Shown piece by piece: positions 9,585 through 22,019 of a DNA stretch of 64,000 nt. The notes beneath the pieces are model-generated. The model was not told the origin of the DNA and made no database searches. It saw only the letters and a list, made by a program, of their open reading frames with translations. Origin of the DNA: Sabethes cyaneus (taxonomy: Eukaryota; Arthropoda; Insecta; Diptera; Culicidae); contig NC_071355.1 of assembly GCF_943734655.1 (NCBI RefSeq), forward strand, positions 32,245,964 through 32,309,963, written 5' to 3'. Positions within the stretch are counted from its first letter, which is position 1. Each line of letters begins with the position of its first letter. Both the position numbers and the translations under genes were made by a program.

Positions 9585-10852
9585 CACTAAAATTTTGATT
9601 TTTTCTATTCCGTGGTCGAGATAAACTGCCTAAATAACAACAATTTTTTTCTTTTTAGCATTCTGAGGCCTACTAGATGAAGGATAAAACTCTGAAACTT
9701 ATTTCAAGCTTTCTTGGAAAAAAATTACCTTTCACGGAAAAGTGCCTCTGTTTGAACGAAACCAATGCGGAGGGTTTTAACTTTCCAGCTTAAGCTTGGC
9801 AGCTGGGCAGTTTCGTCACACAAAACAGGCGGCAATCTCCGATCGCGGCATCTCGACAATCGACAGCACCGCGCGATTAAATCCCCGTATCATTGTGCCG
9901 CTAAACGAACCTAGAATGGCGAACCGCAATCGATCGAATTCCGCCTGCAGCGGAAGGACCGTCGAGTCAGACAACAATTGCTGGCCGCTTCAGCTGGATC
10001 AAACTCACAATGCTGATAACTATTACGGTTCAGATGTAGAAGAAGTTAAAATTCTGCCACACCCAACCGACCGACCGGAGTGGATCGCCGAAGATTGATG
10101 TCGCTCTTTGCGGCACAGCATAAAACGCTCCTGTCGAAACTTACATAATCCTAAGCTCGACAGTGTTGCAGAATTCGATGGGGCGCGCGGTGATGGGACG
10201 CACGGGGGTGAAGACGATAAGTGGTTCGATCTAACGCGGGTTCGTAATTCGCGATACATTGTGGCACTCGAATGGCAGAGCGATTGGATAGAGATTATGC
10301 TGCCGTCATTGATGCGATGCGCGGCGGCTGCTTCTGGTACAGCCGTACAGCCCGCTGCTCGAATAGGAGAGGCCTTCGTGCCAGCAACAGCAGCATTAAT
10401 TGAGATTGAGATATTTATGGGCAAATCGATTCGGTCTTCATTGAGCTGCCGATGCCAGTGTGCCTGCTAGGCATGTTAGAGTGGGGTGGCAACACGCGAC
10501 CGTGCCCGCCGCGATACCGAAAATGTGAACCCGGCCAGCAGCACCAGCACCAGCAGCAGCAATGTAACAGCATTCGGTTTGCGAATCTGGGTTTGATTTC
10601 CAGCGGCAACCACTTATATAGGTGGATGTGATTTGCTAATGTTGGCTAATCAAATCGCTGCTAATGCTTGCGGTGGCTGCTTGGCGATTAAGACGGTTTC
10701 GCAGAATGGAGTATTTTTTCGATAAATTAAAAATGAGAAAAATGAAACTACAAATCTGTAAGTAAAAGATTTAATTTGTTTTGTTTCTTGAATTTTGTTT
10801 TTAATCTTTTCTCTTCTTTTATTCTTGTCTTTTTTTAGTCTCTTCTCGTCTT
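9585..10852. other. Upstream GC-rich region of the cysteine-rich gene
   Basis: This region is GC-rich between about 9,780 and 10,620. Overlapping open frames on both strands (for example 9,796-10,098, 10,108-10,470 plus and 10,023-10,424 minus) show no domain. A CAG-rich stretch (10,540-10,562) and a TATA-like box lie near 10,613. I read it as 5-prime flanking or untranslated DNA, not as a separate gene. Confidence 0.4.
10613..10620 (-). promoter_or_regulatory. TATA-like box on the minus strand
   Basis: Minus strand reads TATATAAG within CCACCTATATAAGTGG. It is oriented toward the cysteine-rich gene about 1 kb away and followed by GC-richer DNA. It would need a 5-prime intron or long leader to serve that gene. 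No initiator can be fixed by eye. Confidence 0.25.
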
Positions 10853-11912
10853 TTTGACGTAGGACTACATCTTACGGCAAGTTTTGAGATAGGGCGTCAT
10901 TCCAAAAAATCGAAAAATGCGTGCGTCACGAAAAATGAAAGGCTTTGAGCGCTAATAGCTCGGCGGTTTTCCGATCGATGTTCAATATTCTTACACCAAT
11001 TGATCGGAAAATCTTCTAAGAATTGACCCAAATGAAGAAAAGGATGGATTCTTGATGTTGAACTATTGAAAAATTGAAAATAATGAACCTATGTTTTACC
11101 AGAATTCTCGCTTCGTGATTGGTTGGAAGACTCTTTACGATGATCTAAACCTATACCAATTTGATATCTGTGCTTGGGAAGTAAGCCAAAGTGACCAAGT
11201 TACCACATTTCAACAAGATTTCTTAACACCGTGATTAAACCTAGACCATTCTGATGTCCTTGCTAGGGAAGTACGTCAGAAAGAGTGACAAAGCCCCCTC
11301 GTGCCAACAGATTTCTTACGAACGCGATCAAACGTAGTCCAATTTGATGTCTGTGTTAGAGAAGTGTGCCAGAAAAAATAACACAAGTTCGTTGTCCCAA
11401 CAGATCGCAAATTCTTTACTGCGAGACGATTAAACCTAGGCGAATTTGATATCTGTGTTGGAAAAATGTGCTACAGCTTTAGTGTTCGGTTATAATATGA
11501 CTCTGTATGAATACGCATGCTTGCCGTTTCATTAGAAGTGTAGTGAAAAGATGTGCTGTTCATAAAATACGATTGAATTGGTAAAATCCCTTCAACGTGG
11601 GGAACCACGGGTAATAAAAACAATCTTTAATTTCTGTAAGGTAGCAGGAAAGCAACAGTTTGTGTTCTTGGTTTTGTTAAATTGTTTCCAAATGTACATA
11701 GAAATAACTCTGAAATCTTTTGATGCTTGAACGTATGCAATGTTACTACTTTGATAAATGTTACATTCAACGCATATAGCATGTATACATGAAGAATCGA
11801 ATGATTACAAGCATGGATACATGCTACTATCACTACAAAGAGACTTACGTAGTCCTGCGTCACCTATATATCCGGTCGTGTCCTGTACACAACCCCTCTG
11901 ATTTTTTAGTTC
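10853..11912. repeat. 1.06-kb interspersed repeat with terminal and subterminal inverted repeats, copy 1
   Basis: The left end has TGACGTAGGACTAC at 10,855. An inverted near-copy, TGACGCAGGACTACGTAAG on the minus strand, ends at 11,862. Homology to the inverted second copy (40,581-41,637) runs on another 45-50 bases past that point to about 11,912. No coding frame is present. It looks like a nonautonomous DNA transposon, possibly with its true right end slightly beyond the subterminal repeat. Confidence 0.7.
11147..11490. repeat. Tandem units of 90-102 bp inside the 1.06-kb repeat
   Basis: Units begin AAACCTA..CCAATTTGATATCTGTG at 11,147, 11,237, 11,330 and 11,432, with spacing 90, 93 and 102 bases; the fourth is incomplete. 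Each unit repeats the order: start motif, GGGAAGTA-like block, GTGACAAAG-like block, then CAACAGATTTCTTA. The inverted partner at 41 kb shows the same units. Confidence 0.75.
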
Positions 11913-11951
11913 TCTTCTGGTCTCTTTGGCAGTTACGTAACTATGAAAGCA

Positions 11952-12249
11952 TCCCAGATAACCAATAAGCATCACCAATGCTATTCAAATGCAAGCCAAT
12001 AAGCATTTAAGTCGCCTTAAATACTACTTAAATACTATTTCGGCAAAATATACAGCTACTTTGCTGCTAACCTTTTTATGGTGCTGACAATGCTAATTTG
12101 CAGCTAATTCCCGGCACGAAGAATTTGAATAGAATTTTGGATGCCAATTTATAACACCTGTGCAGTCAAAAAGCTAATATACAACAACGTGCAGTATGCC
12201 AGATATGCTGATTTGCTGCTTAAGGTTATTGCTTATTGGTTACCTGGGA
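11952..12249. mobile_element. MITE with 20-bp inverted ends
   Basis: The left end TCCCAGATAACCAATAAGCA is matched on the minus strand at the right end by TCCCAGGTAACCAATAAGCA. Length is 298 bp with an AT-rich interior and no frame. Any target duplication is at most AT. Confidence 0.75.
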
Positions 12250-12498
12250 TGGGTAGTTTAATATACAAATTTGCAATTTTTCCTCACAGTAAAGTAGAAA
12301 ACAACTCCCCTCATTGCTTTGCCAGAAAGTGGATAGCAACATTCACCGTGATTGTACAACATTTCGCCGAGAACCTTAAGCATGTACCATTTCAGCGAAA
12401 ACTTTTTCGTGGAAAGTACCATTTCGCAGGGGTGATCCTTTCCCCTGGCCCAACTAAAGGAAAGTGATAAACGTCAGTAGACCAACGAAAACAAATAA

Positions 12499-13263
12499 AC
12501 CTAGACAGTGGTGATTTCTGCGGGAGGCAACACCGGCCGGTTCGCCCTGAATGATATAGTGTTACTATAGATAGTTTTTGTGGGCTTGTTATTGACTAAT
12601 GTTTTATCGAAGAGTTTTTCGAGTTCAATTAGTTTTTGAGTTACGGAAAAATTTCTGTTTTATTCGTATGAGAGTTCTTGTTTTTGAAAGAGGATTACTT
12701 TTAAATGCATAGTCAGAATGTTGTGATATTGATATCAAAATGTCAAGAAATCTGTTCTGAACACATTTTGCATATTGTCAGCTCAAAACAAATTTCGAAT
12801 GTGGCTCTGCAGCTCGAAAAGCGAAGACCGTCTCTAGACGGTCTTACCCGTTAGAGGTTTAAGGAGGGATTGAGGGTGGCAGCGACCTTCCTTGACTCCT
12901 CTTTAATCGTCATCAGAACTTTTTGAGGCGTATTTTAAAAGTGTATTTACTGTTTACTGAGGCTACCGCCTACCGGTAGGCTGACCGGACGACAGCCATA
13001 AATACGATAGCCATACGGACGGTTGCCATACGTACGAATGCCATATAGACGAATGCCATAATGTATGTTTGCCATAGTGGACGGGAGCCATACAGACGGA
13101 AGCCATAATGTACGTTTGCCATAATCCATATATTCAAAGTTTCCTAGATGATTCAGGGCGAGCCGGCCGCAGGCAACGGCGAGTGGTTGCCGGTGACCCG
13201 CCGTCGGAAGCGCCGGCCACTGCGGGGGGGCAGCCTCCCGCAGAAATCACATCTGTCTAGGTC
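12499..13263. mobile_element. Fold-back-like element with long inverted ends
   Basis: The left end AACCTAGACAG then GTGATTTCTGCGGGAGGC is repeated inverted at 13,229-13,262. A second inner pair, CGCCCTGAAT near 12,553 and ATTCAGGGCG near 13,152, also matches. The right arm carries about 65 extra GC-rich bases between the two blocks. Between the arms is AT-rich DNA and a 15-bp tandem array (13,007-13,135). No transposase frame. Confidence 0.7.
13007..13135. repeat. 15-16-bp tandem array
   Basis: About nine units of the type GCCATACGTACGAAT lie head to tail. The minus strand translates as a five-residue repeat of the type YGIRT, YGNRP, YGYRI; the 60-codon frame there has no other support and is probably not a gene. 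Confidence 0.75.
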
Positions 13264-13455
13264 TATTCGTTTTCCTAGGTTTACCATCCTCTAGTTAGTT
13301 TTCCCTAGTCCTCGCATCGAGATACTCTTTATAAAATGAAAAGCTTTTTTTAAACTGAATCAATTAGGCCTCTTGCGACTTGGTCGCGCTGGTCCTTTAA
13401 GCTTTGAACTGGTCGAAGAGTTCTGGGCCTCCATACCAAAAATATGAATTAAGGC

Positions 13456-13535
13456 AAACGTACATTATGGCATTCGTCTGTATGGCAATCATACGTATGG
13501 CAACCGTCCGTATGACAAACGTATATATGGCTGAT
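13456..13535. repeat. Second 15-bp array, inverted relative to the first
   Basis: Units such as GTATGGCAACCGTCC and GTATGGCAATCATAC are the reverse complement of the units at 13,007-13,135. The array lies about 190 bases outside the fold-back element. Confidence 0.65.
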
Positions 13536-14519
13536 GGGGTGTCGTCGCGGTATCTGCAAATTCGATGCCAATATATCAGCACTAACTGGAACACCCGCGC
13601 GTCGCCTCGCGTCTAATTGAGAGCAAATTGGAAATACGCTATGTAACGCTAACGTTATGTAACTCTATAAAGTGCAACTACGTTACTTTTGCTCGTCTTA
13701 TGAAGTGCGTCGAATGTAATCTGCTATGATTGGTTTAAGTCTTTGCTTAATGTGGGCGATTATTACCACGAAAATACATATCGCGCCCCTCGTTTTGGCG
13801 ACAGACATAAGCCTCTTATATTTATGATGATGATGATGTCCTTATCAGGGCTTGAAAAGGGATCGCAAGTTGAATGTGACTGCCGTGAATGCGAACTTTC
13901 CGCATTCAAACTCCGCTTTTTGAACGATCATTTGACTGTTTTTTGAATTCAGTCAATTTGCCGCTTGCACTGCCACCGTCTTACAATTCATGCGGCATCT
14001 CTGCAGAAGCAAACAGTCAATCTCCCGTTTGCTTTGCGCTTTTGAGAATATAAACTGCAAACTGACTGGAAGCATACGGTGACGTATTTTTTCGTTTCTC
14101 TTTTTGTCTCCAAATCGGCTGCTCACAGTAATAGTTTGTCACCCGGACGACGCAAGCAAAATATTCGTTTGTATTGGGCGGAGTCCAACCGACTTCTTCC
14201 ATGCACATGTAGTGGTTGTTTTTTTTTGTAGTATTGAATCATACGATTGTGCGGTTGCTTTTCGTAAGCGTGGTGACTGCCAGTCATTTGACTGTTTTGC
14301 AGTCATTCGCTGCTCCAAACGGTAAAGGCAACTTGATCGAAACGAAAATGTTAAAAAGCGTTAGAATGCGTTCATACTACTGCGTACCATCGGCGTTTGA
14401 CTGAGCAAACTGCCAGTTGTGTTATGCATAGCGTTCGTATTCCATCACTAAACGGACGGTGTGAACTTGAATGCGCGTTGGTGGGACTGCGGTAGAAAAA
14501 AAGGATCGGTCGAAGCCCT
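13536..14519. other. Noncoding DNA, no gene seen
   Basis: Contains an ATG ATG ATG run near 13,826 and a stretch at 14,413-14,465 (ATGCATAGCGTTCGTATTCC) that recurs at 63,110-63,160. Small open frames show no domain. Confidence 0.4.
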
Positions 14520-15700
14520 GGTCCTTATACGCAATCGAACAAAATTCTGAAACAATTTCGGCAGGAATTCGTAACTCCTCTAAAAATCTCGTTTAACGCG
14601 TCACTGGCTTCCGGTCACTTTCCAGGAATCCGGAAGATTTCGCAAGTCATTCCTATCTATAAAAATAGGGCTAAAGGTGATGTAGAAAACTACCGTGGAG
14701 TTGCTTTTCAGTCGGCTATTTCGAAGCTTTTCGAGTCGCTGCAATATAGTCATCTTGACGATAATATAGTTAACCGTGTTTCTCCTGTACAGCACGGATT
14801 CTTGAAGAAGAAATCAGTGGTCACGGATTGCATTGAAGTGGTCTACAAATGGATTGCATTTACACCGATATGAGCAAAACATTTGATGCGTTAGTATTAA
14901 TAGTATCTTAGAGGCAGTAGAAGACTTTGGCATCCAGGGCTTGCTATATAACTAGGGGTAACATCCGATAAGTCGCTTTCTTTTGTTAGACACATCGACA
15001 ACGCGATTAACCAGAGCCTAAAACGTTTTGCGTTTGTAAGGAGGTTTGGCCGTGACCTCGATGATCCGTGTGCAATACTGGCGATCTACAAAGGTCTCGT
15101 CAGAAGCAAACTGGATTTCGCTAGCGTTATTTGGCGTCCGCAGTATGTAACGCATATTCAACATATCGAGAGAATCCAGAAGAGATCTATAAGGTTTGCT
15201 CTCAGGAATCTTGGATGGAACGGAGAATAGCTACCACCTTACCATGACCTCTGTTCTTTGGTGGACATTGACACGGTACATTCGAGGCATAAGATAGCAG
15301 ATATCGTGTTCTTCACAAACATACTCTCAGGGCGAACAGTTAACCAAACATTGACCATGAGATTAATTTCCAACAATAGCCCAGTTACACTTCGACGACG
15401 TAGAATCTTCGATCCACCGTTTCGTTCTAGGAACTACTCACAGCACGAGCCCACTTCCCGTTTCATGAACGCCTTTAACGAGCTTCAACATATTATAACC
15501 ACTAACATGAGCTTAAATACCATTAAACATAGGCTTAGGTTATACTTCAGAGGACAATTGCTTTAGTGATTCTATTTTTATTTTATCTTGTTTCTATATG
15601 TAGAATTTGTCCAATAATTGTTTGTAAATTAATCTCAAGAAAAGATAACGGGCTCATAGCCTATATTCAAATACAAATACAATTACAAATCTTGGATAAA
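14520..15700 (+). mobile_element. Jockey-like non-LTR retrotransposon, internally deleted RT pseudogene
   Basis: Plus-strand frames give RT finger motifs (GHFPGIRKISQVIPIYK, DVENYRGVA, SKLFESL, QHGFLKKKSVVTDC) and a decayed motif A (TDMSKTFDA-like, out of frame). The palm with the catalytic YxDD motif is missing. The sequence then jumps near 14,950 to the C-terminal region (LGVTSDKSLSFVRHID, YKGLVRSKLDFASVIW, IQKRSIRFALRNLGW). The final frame, 15,258-15,566, runs to a TAG stop. The 3-prime end has an AT-rich trailer and a CAAATACAAATACAATTAC tail near 15,670. The structure resembles the element at 31.3-33.5 kb. Confidence 0.8.
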
Positions 15701-17698
15701 AGCTTTATGTAACTGATAGGTTTCCGTCAAATTATGAATGAATAAATTACAAATTTTAAAAATAATATGCAATAGCCTCAACTGTGCCTCTTCTGAAAAG
15801 AAATTTCTATTTTCAAAGTGTTGATACTGTTTTGCCTAATCATTTAATATTTTATAATTTTTTAAATTTTTAACTGAGTGGGTCAGAAGGAAAAGGGTGT
15901 GAGTGACAAAAAGTAAATTTCGAGAAAATCAGCTCCAAAGTTAACATCATCTAGAAAATTCGTCAGGTCATATAATACGAAACTAATGACGCACTATGGT
16001 TGTGTTAACATTTCTCTATTAAATTCTATTGAAATCTTGGAAAAGCACTTTGATTTGACATTTTTGAAAATGTTATTTGCACTTACACCTCTTTCCTTCT
16101 AAGTTATGCACTTGTACCCCTTTCATTCCAAGCGATTATAAGGAATTACTACTTAGAGTGCAAAAGGTGCAAGTGCATATCTTGGAATCATATTACAATC
16201 ATCTTCATTGAAAGGTAGGTTAGCGGGTAGGCAATTCAGGATTTTCTCGCTACGTGGCGCTAGTGCATATGTATTATTCTTGTGTATAGTCCGCATCTTA
16301 CGGTACTGACTATTTAGAAAGTTGCAGTCTTCGGGAAGGTTGTGCAAATGCCTGTCATCTCGGAGATGGCACTGAAAATAGTTCAGAATGTTCTCAACGT
16401 GCGGCGCTAGTGTATATGCGACTTCGTTTTATTTGCTGTAGCTTATAATCCATGTAACCTCAGATATTACTTTCTTAAGAAAAGCTGTTTGAGTAATAGC
16501 AGCCTTGCAGATGGTATGGACAATAGTATAGAATTGTGTGGGCTGAATGTTGCGCTGCTGACTCTCTAGAATGTTGCGGTCTTCGGAAATGTTGTTCAGG
16601 TAACTTTCATTTTTAAAATGATTTAGAAAATAGTTCAAATTGTTTTCAACGGGCGGCGTTAATTTCTATATCACCTTTTTGAAGTTGCCTTAAGTCATGA
16701 TCTTAGTAATCCCCCTTCAGTGGCCCTACGGCGGAAGGACAAAAACTTCGTAAAATATTTGTAATGGCCTGACTTCAGAACGGCTGGGCCTAAGAAAAAA
16801 GTTTATATGACATAACTTGTTTAACATTATACGTAGAATTTAGTTTTGTAAAACTTACAAAAAAAAGTAAAATTTGGATATTTTTGAAAAATTTGTCAGA
16901 TTAAAAAAAGTTGAAAGAGTGTACATTAATAGCTCTTCGCCAGATTTTAGAACATGTTTTAAGCTATCTTTAATAAAAATGAGACAAAGCTGAGGGGACA
17001 AATTTTGAGGTAATTCACGATTTATAATTTTTATTTGGATTTTGCAAACAATTTTTTTCATTGTATTTTTTTTTCGAAAATACACATAATTTCCAACAAC
17101 TTTTCCGTTGTCGTCATTGTTGATATAAAAGAAGTTTTTGAGATATATGTTGAAAATGAAATCATTTATAAATACGCCCTTTTGAAAAGTTACTCTTGAC
17201 GAAAACATATTATGTTTCATGGAAAATGAGTGGTTGCGTGACAAAATTTCACTCCAATAAAAAATATTCGAGATCAACCGTTTTGTTAGTTAAGCTGGAA
17301 TAGCTCATATAATGCACTTTCCTTCCAAGCGAAAACCAACTTTTATTTTGCTGATTTTTTCCATGTTTCTTGTTTCATGTTTCAACTTTCGAATTTCAAA
17401 TTCATGTTTCATGTTTCAAATTTTGACGTGAATTTTCGAGCATGCATAAAACCATGCTCAAAGTATCGTGTCCTATGATTATCTCGATTTTTTTAAATTT
17501 TGTGTCTTAGGGGAATTTGGACACCCTAAGCAAATCACCTATTATTCCCAAATCTATGCATCAAAACTCAAAAAAGTTTAATCGTATACTGAAATTTATA
17601 TGTTTTCTGTTTACCAGCGGAGTTTAACAATTGTATCTAGCTTAGTTTTGCTAAAATAGGTTAAAATAAAAATAATGATTTTTTGGCATCAAAATTTT
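15701..17698. other. AT-rich repeats, no gene
   Basis: Several diverged repeats are visible. GTGGCGCTAGTGCATATG (16,255), GCGGCGCTAGTGTATATG (16,401) and GCGGCGTTAATTTCTATA (16,652) head similar blocks that also share TAGTTCA and TCTTCGG. A direct repeat ending AATATTTGTAATGGCCTGA (16,755) recurs near 19,040. Open frames here are AT-rich and lack domains. Confidence 0.5.
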
Positions 17699-18864
17699 GT
17701 TTGGGGTGATATGGACACCCGCTGGGGTGAAATGGACAATGTGTAAAAAACGGTTGTTTTTAACGAGATAACATACTGTGGCTCATAGCAGATAACTTAG
17801 GAACACATATTAACTAGTAATAGTGTTTCGAGCTCAATTCTGTCTATCTGAGTGGAAGAGCCAGTTCATCATTTATACGAATATCACTTTAGTTATTTCG
17901 CAAGTAAACAAAACCATACTTCGATGAATCTAGATCTTATTTTAAGTCTTATTCCACATTTGTCACATGCAAGTGCTCCTGCATTAGTTCCTGGTGGCTC
18001 AGAGAGGTTGGTTAAACCTAAAGCTGAAGATATAATGACAGTTCGACATATCGATTGGGATAAAATAGCTATGATAACAAAATGAATGTGACATTGCATT
18101 TTGCATAACCATAGACATTCAGAGATTAGCTCCGAGTGCCTCAAAAATCACAAATTTCAATATGAATCTGAGTATGAGGGAAAATGACCAAAGAAATATT
18201 TCATTCAGTTTGTTTTCAAACACATCGAAACCTGATTATTTAAATCCCTGACTTTTTTTGCGAATGTTTCCTTTGGCGATCATACGTTATTGGCGGGATT
18301 GCAAATACTCTCAAATACTCAAAATCCATTCTTGATTGCCTATAGGTAATGGTCTTTTCGGTGGATTCTTGTTTTAACATCACATGCACATCTTTTTTGT
18401 ACTTTTACGGTATCTAGAATCAATGAGACCGAAGAAATGGTTTAAAATCAACATGACAATTTTACCCCAAAAATGTGTCCATTTCACCCCACACAGCATA
18501 CAACAATATAAGTTTAAAAAATTGGATTTATTTTTATACATTCTAGCTATAATTTTCTATCAAACAATTTCTTTTATGTAGCCAAACAGAACTGCACTGC
18601 ACAATAATTTAAAAATTTTGTTGAATCACTGGAAAAACCTTAAAACCTAAAGCTAAAAAATTACATTTGGTGTCGTTTTAGGCAGTTGTTTTGTTTACAT
18701 TTACATTTGGCAACACCTGTCAAAGTTAAGCCCAATTTTTTTACGTTAATAATGGTGTAAGAAGATAAGGAAGAAGTTGAGAATAATGTGAATGCAGAGA
18801 AACTGCTACTTTCCCAGATAAAGCACCTGTCCATTTTACCCCAGGTGTCCAAATCACCCCAAAC
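17699..18864. mobile_element. 1.17-kb inverted-repeat element (MITE-like)
   Basis: The left end GTTTGGGGTGATATGGACAC continues into CCGCTGGGGTGAAATGGACA. The right end is its inverted copy with a few changes and ends TCACCCCAAAC. A further internal TGTCCATTTCACCCCAC lies at 18,477. There is no transposase. The frame at 17,852-18,085 has no recognisable domain. Confidence 0.65.
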
Positions 18865-21800
18865 GACACTACACCCCTTTCCTTCCAACCCCCTCAACAC
18901 AAAATGATTGACGATTAAACATTATGTAAAAATGCATACAAATCATAACTGTTTTGTTTGCGTGATTAAAAAATATCTTTGTTATTTTTTGTCCTCCTTT
19001 AATTGTTCAATTTTAATTCAGGAGGCCAAAAACTTTAAGCAATATTTGTAATGGTCTGAATGAAACACCTATTTTTTTAAAAAATGCCTGATTTTTCATT
19101 GTTCCATTTTTATTTTCTTTATTCAACAATTTTAGGTACCGTCACCTTCAACCTGCCGTCCAAATTTTTGGTCCAAAAAAGGCTTTTAGTAAATGTTAGT
19201 CGACAACCACCACGGAGGCGGACGATGGTGCGGTAGTTCAGCGGTTCTCTGACTTACTATACTGGCACTAGAGCTAGGCAAAACAATACCACATCAATTT
19301 GCTAATTTGTGTGATCTAACATTTGCTGCGGTCGGACAGGATGGTTAAATTCCGACGGAGCGATGGTTATTACATGCGATTCACATTGGTCCCCAGCCAG
19401 CAGCGATCCGATGAGGAAACGGCTGCCTACGAATGCTGCTCAAATGCGATTCGATATCGGTTCTAGGATTTAACGTGTGTGTGTTGCGTTGCGAGAATAA
19501 ATTATGCTGCAGTCAAGCATAAGTGGATTTCGCTGGAGCGAACCTGCTTCCCGTGATTTTATTACATTGGATCTGTGCTAACTCATTACAATGTGACAGG
19601 ATTGGGGTTTCGGAATCGGATTCGTTTTCGGATTCGGGGTAATGCAACTAGGTTGTTAACTTAATCGTACTGAATCGAGGCTGACAGGAAAAGCAAAGTA
19701 ATACTAGCCAGAATATTCCTCTGTTTACTGTATACAGAACATTCGGATGATTGATTAATGGAAGACAGAAGCTCCATTACCTATCATCGAGGCGTCATTA
19801 TCACATTTCCGATTGCCGCAGTAAAGAACCGAAGTAAATATGAATATAAAAAAAACAAAGAAACGGTGGAAAAGTAACCGACGAAAACGGCTTTCCGCCG
19901 TACGGTGGTGGCCAATAGTGGTTCCGGGCGGCGACGCCATCCGATGCGATGGCCTGGCCGGGAGATCGTCTAAGTAGTAGCTTAATTTCAGTGCCAAGAA
20001 ATGGGAGAGGAAAAAATGCTAATAATAGCAACAGCAGCAGCAGCAGCAGCAGCTCGCAATGAAAAATTCAACAGGAAAATACTGCTGAACCTGCTCGGCC
20101 ATCGCCACACCCCACTGACCCCCGTCCCGTTCCGCCGGCCGGCCAAGGGGCAAGTGATTGGATCGTTCGATATCGATTTTCATTCTCGGTCGGTCCATTC
20201 TGGACCGGCGATAGCTCATTTCTTTCGCTCTTTCTTTTGTTTACACGATTTCTTCGATTTAATGAATGGTTCTACTTCCATTTCCTAAAACACCATCAAC
20301 GTTTCGATAATTGGCATTATTTTAAGGTGCACGCTCTTATAATAATTGGACACTCCTGCTGGCTGCGGTTCGGACCTCTTCGGTGCTGTCGGTTGCCTGT
20401 CGAAGTGCTACCGTTTTCCTGTCCGGCCTGATCCGGCCGGCCCGGTTAGCCTTGAACTGAAAGTCTATAGATGATTTTTCTGGGATTAGGTTGAGTTAAC
20501 CGGAAAGTTTTTTTTTTTACCTCATATTCTGTCAAATTTAACTGTTTAAAAATGTATATTTTTAAGCAAACTACTCATTTAGTCGATTTGCTCAACAGTT
20601 AGAAAATTAGGAAAATAAACAGACAGTATCTGCAATGCACCAGATAGAAACTCCACCGGTTCTTGGTGTGATTGGGACCAATATCCGTGATACAGCCTAG
20701 GAAATTCGGTGACGTAGCTTCCACTTCCCTATTCTAAGGGAATCTGATTGTGTCCCCCTAGGAGACGTCTCCTTTGCTTGGGCACTGGGGGTCGGTGGGT
20801 GTGCCAATGCCACGACCAGCAACAGCAAAGATGAAAAGTGGACTCCAAATAAGCTGTTCGATAATTTCTTTCCGCCTCCGTCTTTTTGCCTTACCGCCTT
20901 ACTGCTTTGTTTTAGAAGCAAAAAAAAGAGGCAAAAATCGCTTTTAAAAGCTCGGAAACAGAAAATATTCGGCTCGCGCGTAGGAAACGAAGCAGGCGGC
21001 GGCGGAAAATTGGCCGTTCTGTGAATGAAAATGTTTAGAGCAGCACCGCACCGGCCATTCCCCATCCATTCATATACACATCGCTCATCAACGTCATTCA
21101 TTTATTCTGGGCGGCGGTGGTGGCGATGGTGGCCGCATCCGCCGAGTTCATCAGCTGTGGTTCGTTCTTGCCGTGCCGTCCGGCCGGCCGGCGGTTGTTT
21201 CGGCATAAGTTCTGCCAGATTTCCCCGTTCTTTCACCCGATTAGACGCTAGCTAGCGTCCTGAAAGCAGTAATTTTTATTATAGAAAACCCCACATTTTC
21301 CTCCCATTTGCGGGCGCTAGATTCAATTAGCCAACATTCCTAAACAAGCTGCCAAAAACAGTGCTGTGGTGCTCACACACACACAACACACACACACATA
21401 CGTCGGCAAATATTTCCATTTTCGATTCACTTCAAATCGCAACCGACACCGGTGGCGGTGGCGACTGGCGAGAGGAGCAGGAAACGCAGCCTGATGTACA
21501 TAATTTGCATTTTGGGCGGCACCTGAATAGTATGTTCGAAATTAGCTGTTTTCAATGCAGCCAGGATGCACTGAAAATGCGGCGATTCAATTTCTGTTTT
21601 ATTTTTTTTTTATTTCAGGGGTTTATCAACTCCCGGGGCTTCCTCTTCGAGAATGTGTGTACACCTGTGTGGGAAACGTTGATGTCGGTGTTGTTGTTGT
21701 TGTTCGGTCAAAAACAATTCCAAGCCACGTTTGCCACAGAAAAACATGCCTACCCGGTCGGTAGTTCGCGTAAATGTTTTATGAACTGCCGAGCTGTGCC

Positions 21801-22019
21801 GTGCCCGGCTGTTCCGCAATGTGTGTGCTGCTGAAGGATTGTGCGGAAAATACAAAACCATTGCATTAGCTGCAGAGAATATGGTCGTAATAAAATAGAG
21901 AAGTGCTGTTTGGATTAGATGCATTCTGGTTGCGTGAGGCGAACAGTGTTGCTGGAATAATTGGGGTTTGATTCTAAATTTGAATTCTGGCTTCTAGCTG
22001 ACTTCAGATTTGCAACGCG
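18865..22019. other. Low-copy, GC-richer island without a recognised gene
   Basis: From about 19,200 to 21,840 the sequence is less AT-rich, with CCGGCCGG runs, an (AGC)n tract at 20,028-20,053 and a (CA)n tract at 21,374-21,398. Open frames (for example 20,001-20,288, 20,697-21,101 minus, 21,361-21,834) are short and mutually overlapping, and their residues reflect simple repeats. It may be host intron, untranslated or regulatory DNA. Confidence 0.4.

Noticed and set aside
9796..10470. Two successive plus-strand frames of 100 and 120 codons
   Set aside because: Minus-strand frames overlap them. They show no domain and lie in a GC-rich region where long chance frames are expected.
16855..17277. 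140-codon minus-strand frame rich in K, N, F and I
   Set aside because: AT-rich chance frame without domain, repeat or splice support.
21361..21834. 157-codon plus-strand frame
   Set aside because: It begins in a CA/CAC microsatellite and shows no domain; it overlaps an equally open frame on the other strand.
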